From: SAR86 cluster bacterium
Lineage (GTDB): Bacteria; Pseudomonadota; Gammaproteobacteria; Pseudomonadales; Pseudohongiellaceae
Assembly: GCA_002402175.1 (NCBI GenBank)
Contig: NVVJ01000001.1
Location: forward strand, 1 to 64,000
DNA length: 64,000 nucleotides
Direction: 5' to 3'
Shown here: positions 63,080 through 64,000 of the stretch, piece after piece
Position numbering within the stretch: the first letter of the stretch is position 1
How the letters are laid out: every line of letters begins with the position of its first letter
Translations under genes and position numbers: made by a program
Notes under the pieces: generated by a model
What the model saw: only the letters and a program-made list of their open reading frames with translations
The model's database searches: none
Told to the model about the DNA's origin: nothing

Positions 63080-63544
63080 AATGTTCAAGGGTTAGCAGGT
63101 GAGTGCCGTTACCGATTGTCTAATAGTCATTAGCTAAGAGTACAAGGGAATTCGATAATTGTCAGGTTTCTGCTGCTTAGTAAGCTTTGGTGTAGTGGAT
63201 GTGGCAAGAATAGCGAACTTTTTGTGAAGCTCATTGCAGTTTTGTCGCTGGAATTGATCGAGCTCTGGTAATCTGAGTTTATTAGGTAATAATGATTCAG
63301 CTACTCGTAAAACAGTCTTCGCCAAGTCTTAATTGGCTAGCTTAGACTTCGATTGCCGAACCAGGGGGTCAACCCTCGCAGATTGATTCTCTGGTTATAT
63401 CGTCTCTTCCTAGTTGCGGTCTTCATGCTGGCAGCACACTTACTCTCCGAACTCGCTTCGCATTCTATTTAGTACATTCCTGTCTGATTGTCATTGCCTG
63501 CCAAGTGGTTTATGTTCCTTGCCTGAACATTACAGAGACAGCTT
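63080..63544. other. Intergenic region before the methylthioinosine phosphorylase gene
   Basis: 465 bases, no gene I can support. A 63-codon minus-strand frame (63134-63325) has only a TTG start and no ribosome binding site. A nested inverted repeat, AACCAG at 63359-63364 with CTGGTT at 63391-63396 enclosing GGGT/ACCC, lies 150 bases before the phosphorylase gene and might be a leader structure. Confidence 0.35.
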
Positions 63545-64000
63545 ATGTTAGCGATAATTGGCGGCACTGGATTATCCAGTTTAGATGGGTTTGAACCAGC
63601 AACAGAAAAAGTTGTAGCGACTCCTTTTGATGATGACGAAGTGCGAGTCCAGTTTTTCAATTACCGTGAGCAAGAATTTGTCTTTTTACCGCGCCATGGC
63701 GCTGGCCATGCTGTGCCCCCACACAAAGTCAATTACCGGGCTAATATCTGGGCATTGTCCGAAGTAGGGGTGAAGAGTATTGTCGCGGTGAATGCGGTTG
63801 GCGGCATTGTCGACTCGCTTGGCCCAGGCAGCTTTGCCGTACCAGATCAGTTAATTGATTATAGCCATTCACGAAAGGAAACTTTTTTCGAGAGCGGGCT
63901 AACGCAGGTAACGCATATAGATTTTAGCCATCCATATACGAATAAACTTCGCGCGTGCATCCTTCGTGCTCTCACCACAGTAAACGAGAACTCTCCGACA
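63545..64000 (+). CDS. S-methyl-5'-thioinosine phosphorylase (5' part)
   Basis: First 152 codons of a purine nucleoside phosphorylase-fold enzyme, cut by the window end. It reads from ATG 63545 as MLAIIGGTGLSSLDGFEPAT. FLPRHGAGHAVPPHKVNYRA, SIVAVNAVGGIVDSLGPGSF and VTHIDFSHPYTNKLR match Pseudomonas MTIP far better than MTA phosphorylase. Salvages methylthioadenosine through methylthioinosine after deamination. Confidence 0.85.
   Translation, partial: MLAIIGGTGLSSLDGFEPATEKVVATPFDDDEVRVQFFNYREQEFVFLPRHGAGHAVPPHKVNYRANIWALSEVGVKSIVAVNAVGGIVDSLGPGSFAVPDQLIDYSHSRKETFFESGLTQVTHIDFSHPYTNKLRACILRALTTVNENSPT

Noticed and set aside
63134-63325. 63-codon minus-strand frame upstream of the phosphorylase gene
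   Set aside because: TTG start only and no ribosome binding site; the residues look protein-like, so it may be a gene remnant, but I cannot support it.
1-64000. CRISPR arrays, insertion sequences, prophage or rRNA
   Set aside because: No regular direct repeats, transposase or integrase motifs, or rRNA-like sequence were seen in the window.

Overview
This window is chromosomal DNA from a gammaproteobacterium, most likely a free-living marine or aquatic one. The evidence is the gene set and order: tol-pal, tusA-perM-dapA-bamC, prfB-lysS, a ppiB-lpxH pair next to glnS and cysS, a divergently encoded acnB, MnmC, MiaE, GlpG and a CCA-encoding tRNA complement. Base composition looks roughly 45% GC by eye (not computed). 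A PEP-CTERM protein, an S46 peptidase, a PHM-like copper protein fused to cytochrome c and a methylthioinosine phosphorylase fit the environmental gammaproteobacteria better than enterics. No rRNA, insertion sequence, prophage or CRISPR array was found.

Layout. 0.3-5.2 kb: tolQ-tolR-tolA-tolB-pal-cpoB, the envelope-constriction system. 5.3-6.65 kb: queE-queC (7-deazaguanine synthesis; queD lies apart at 25.9 kb). 6.7-9.6 kb: tRNA-Lys, nadA, and bepA on the minus strand. 9.7-15.2 kb: tusA, perM, dapA, bamC, rmuC, miaE. 15.3-20.1 kb: an LRR lipoprotein, an FKBP isomerase, an M18 aminopeptidase and mnmC. 20.3-24.9 kb: prfB with its programmed +1 frameshift, lysS, ung and a ferredoxin-reductase-type flavoprotein. 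25.0-29.9 kb: a PEP-CTERM protein, queD, a CHASE2 adenylate cyclase, tRNA-Val, tRNA-Asp and a PLP-dependent desulfhydrase/deaminase. 30.1-36.7 kb: a secreted zinc metalloprotease, a UDP-glucuronate epimerase-like gene, nadK, glpG, yeaC-like and DUF2797. 36.8-48.2 kb: pepN and acnB (convergent around a perfect palindrome), a DUF1289 protein, lpxH/ppiB, glnS, cysS, tRNA-Pro and tRNA-His.

48.3-54.3 kb is the least conventional segment. It holds a membrane AraC-type regulator, a secreted cytochrome c/PHM-like copper protein, a secreted beta-rich protein of unknown function, a CopC-like protein with a His/Met-rich N terminus and an altered copper site, and an 86-residue Cys/His protein with a strong ribosome binding site. 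After tRNA-Arg comes a helix-turn-helix protein tethered to the membrane. I infer a copper-linked periplasmic oxidation system, and this is the best candidate here for something undescribed. 54.3-64 kb holds a D-aminoacylase-type lipoprotein, a RIO kinase, a cupin-like protein, an S46 peptidase, a YcaQ-type DNA glycosylase, a 2OG-Fe oxygenase, an FkbM methyltransferase and the 5' part of a methylthioinosine phosphorylase gene cut by the window end.

Most of the window is housekeeping: cell envelope (tol, bepA, bamC, lpxH), tRNA modification and decoding (que, mnmC, miaE, tusA, prfB, glnS, cysS, lysS, seven tRNAs) and NAD synthesis (nadA, nadK). All family calls come from reading motifs; no database search was possible.
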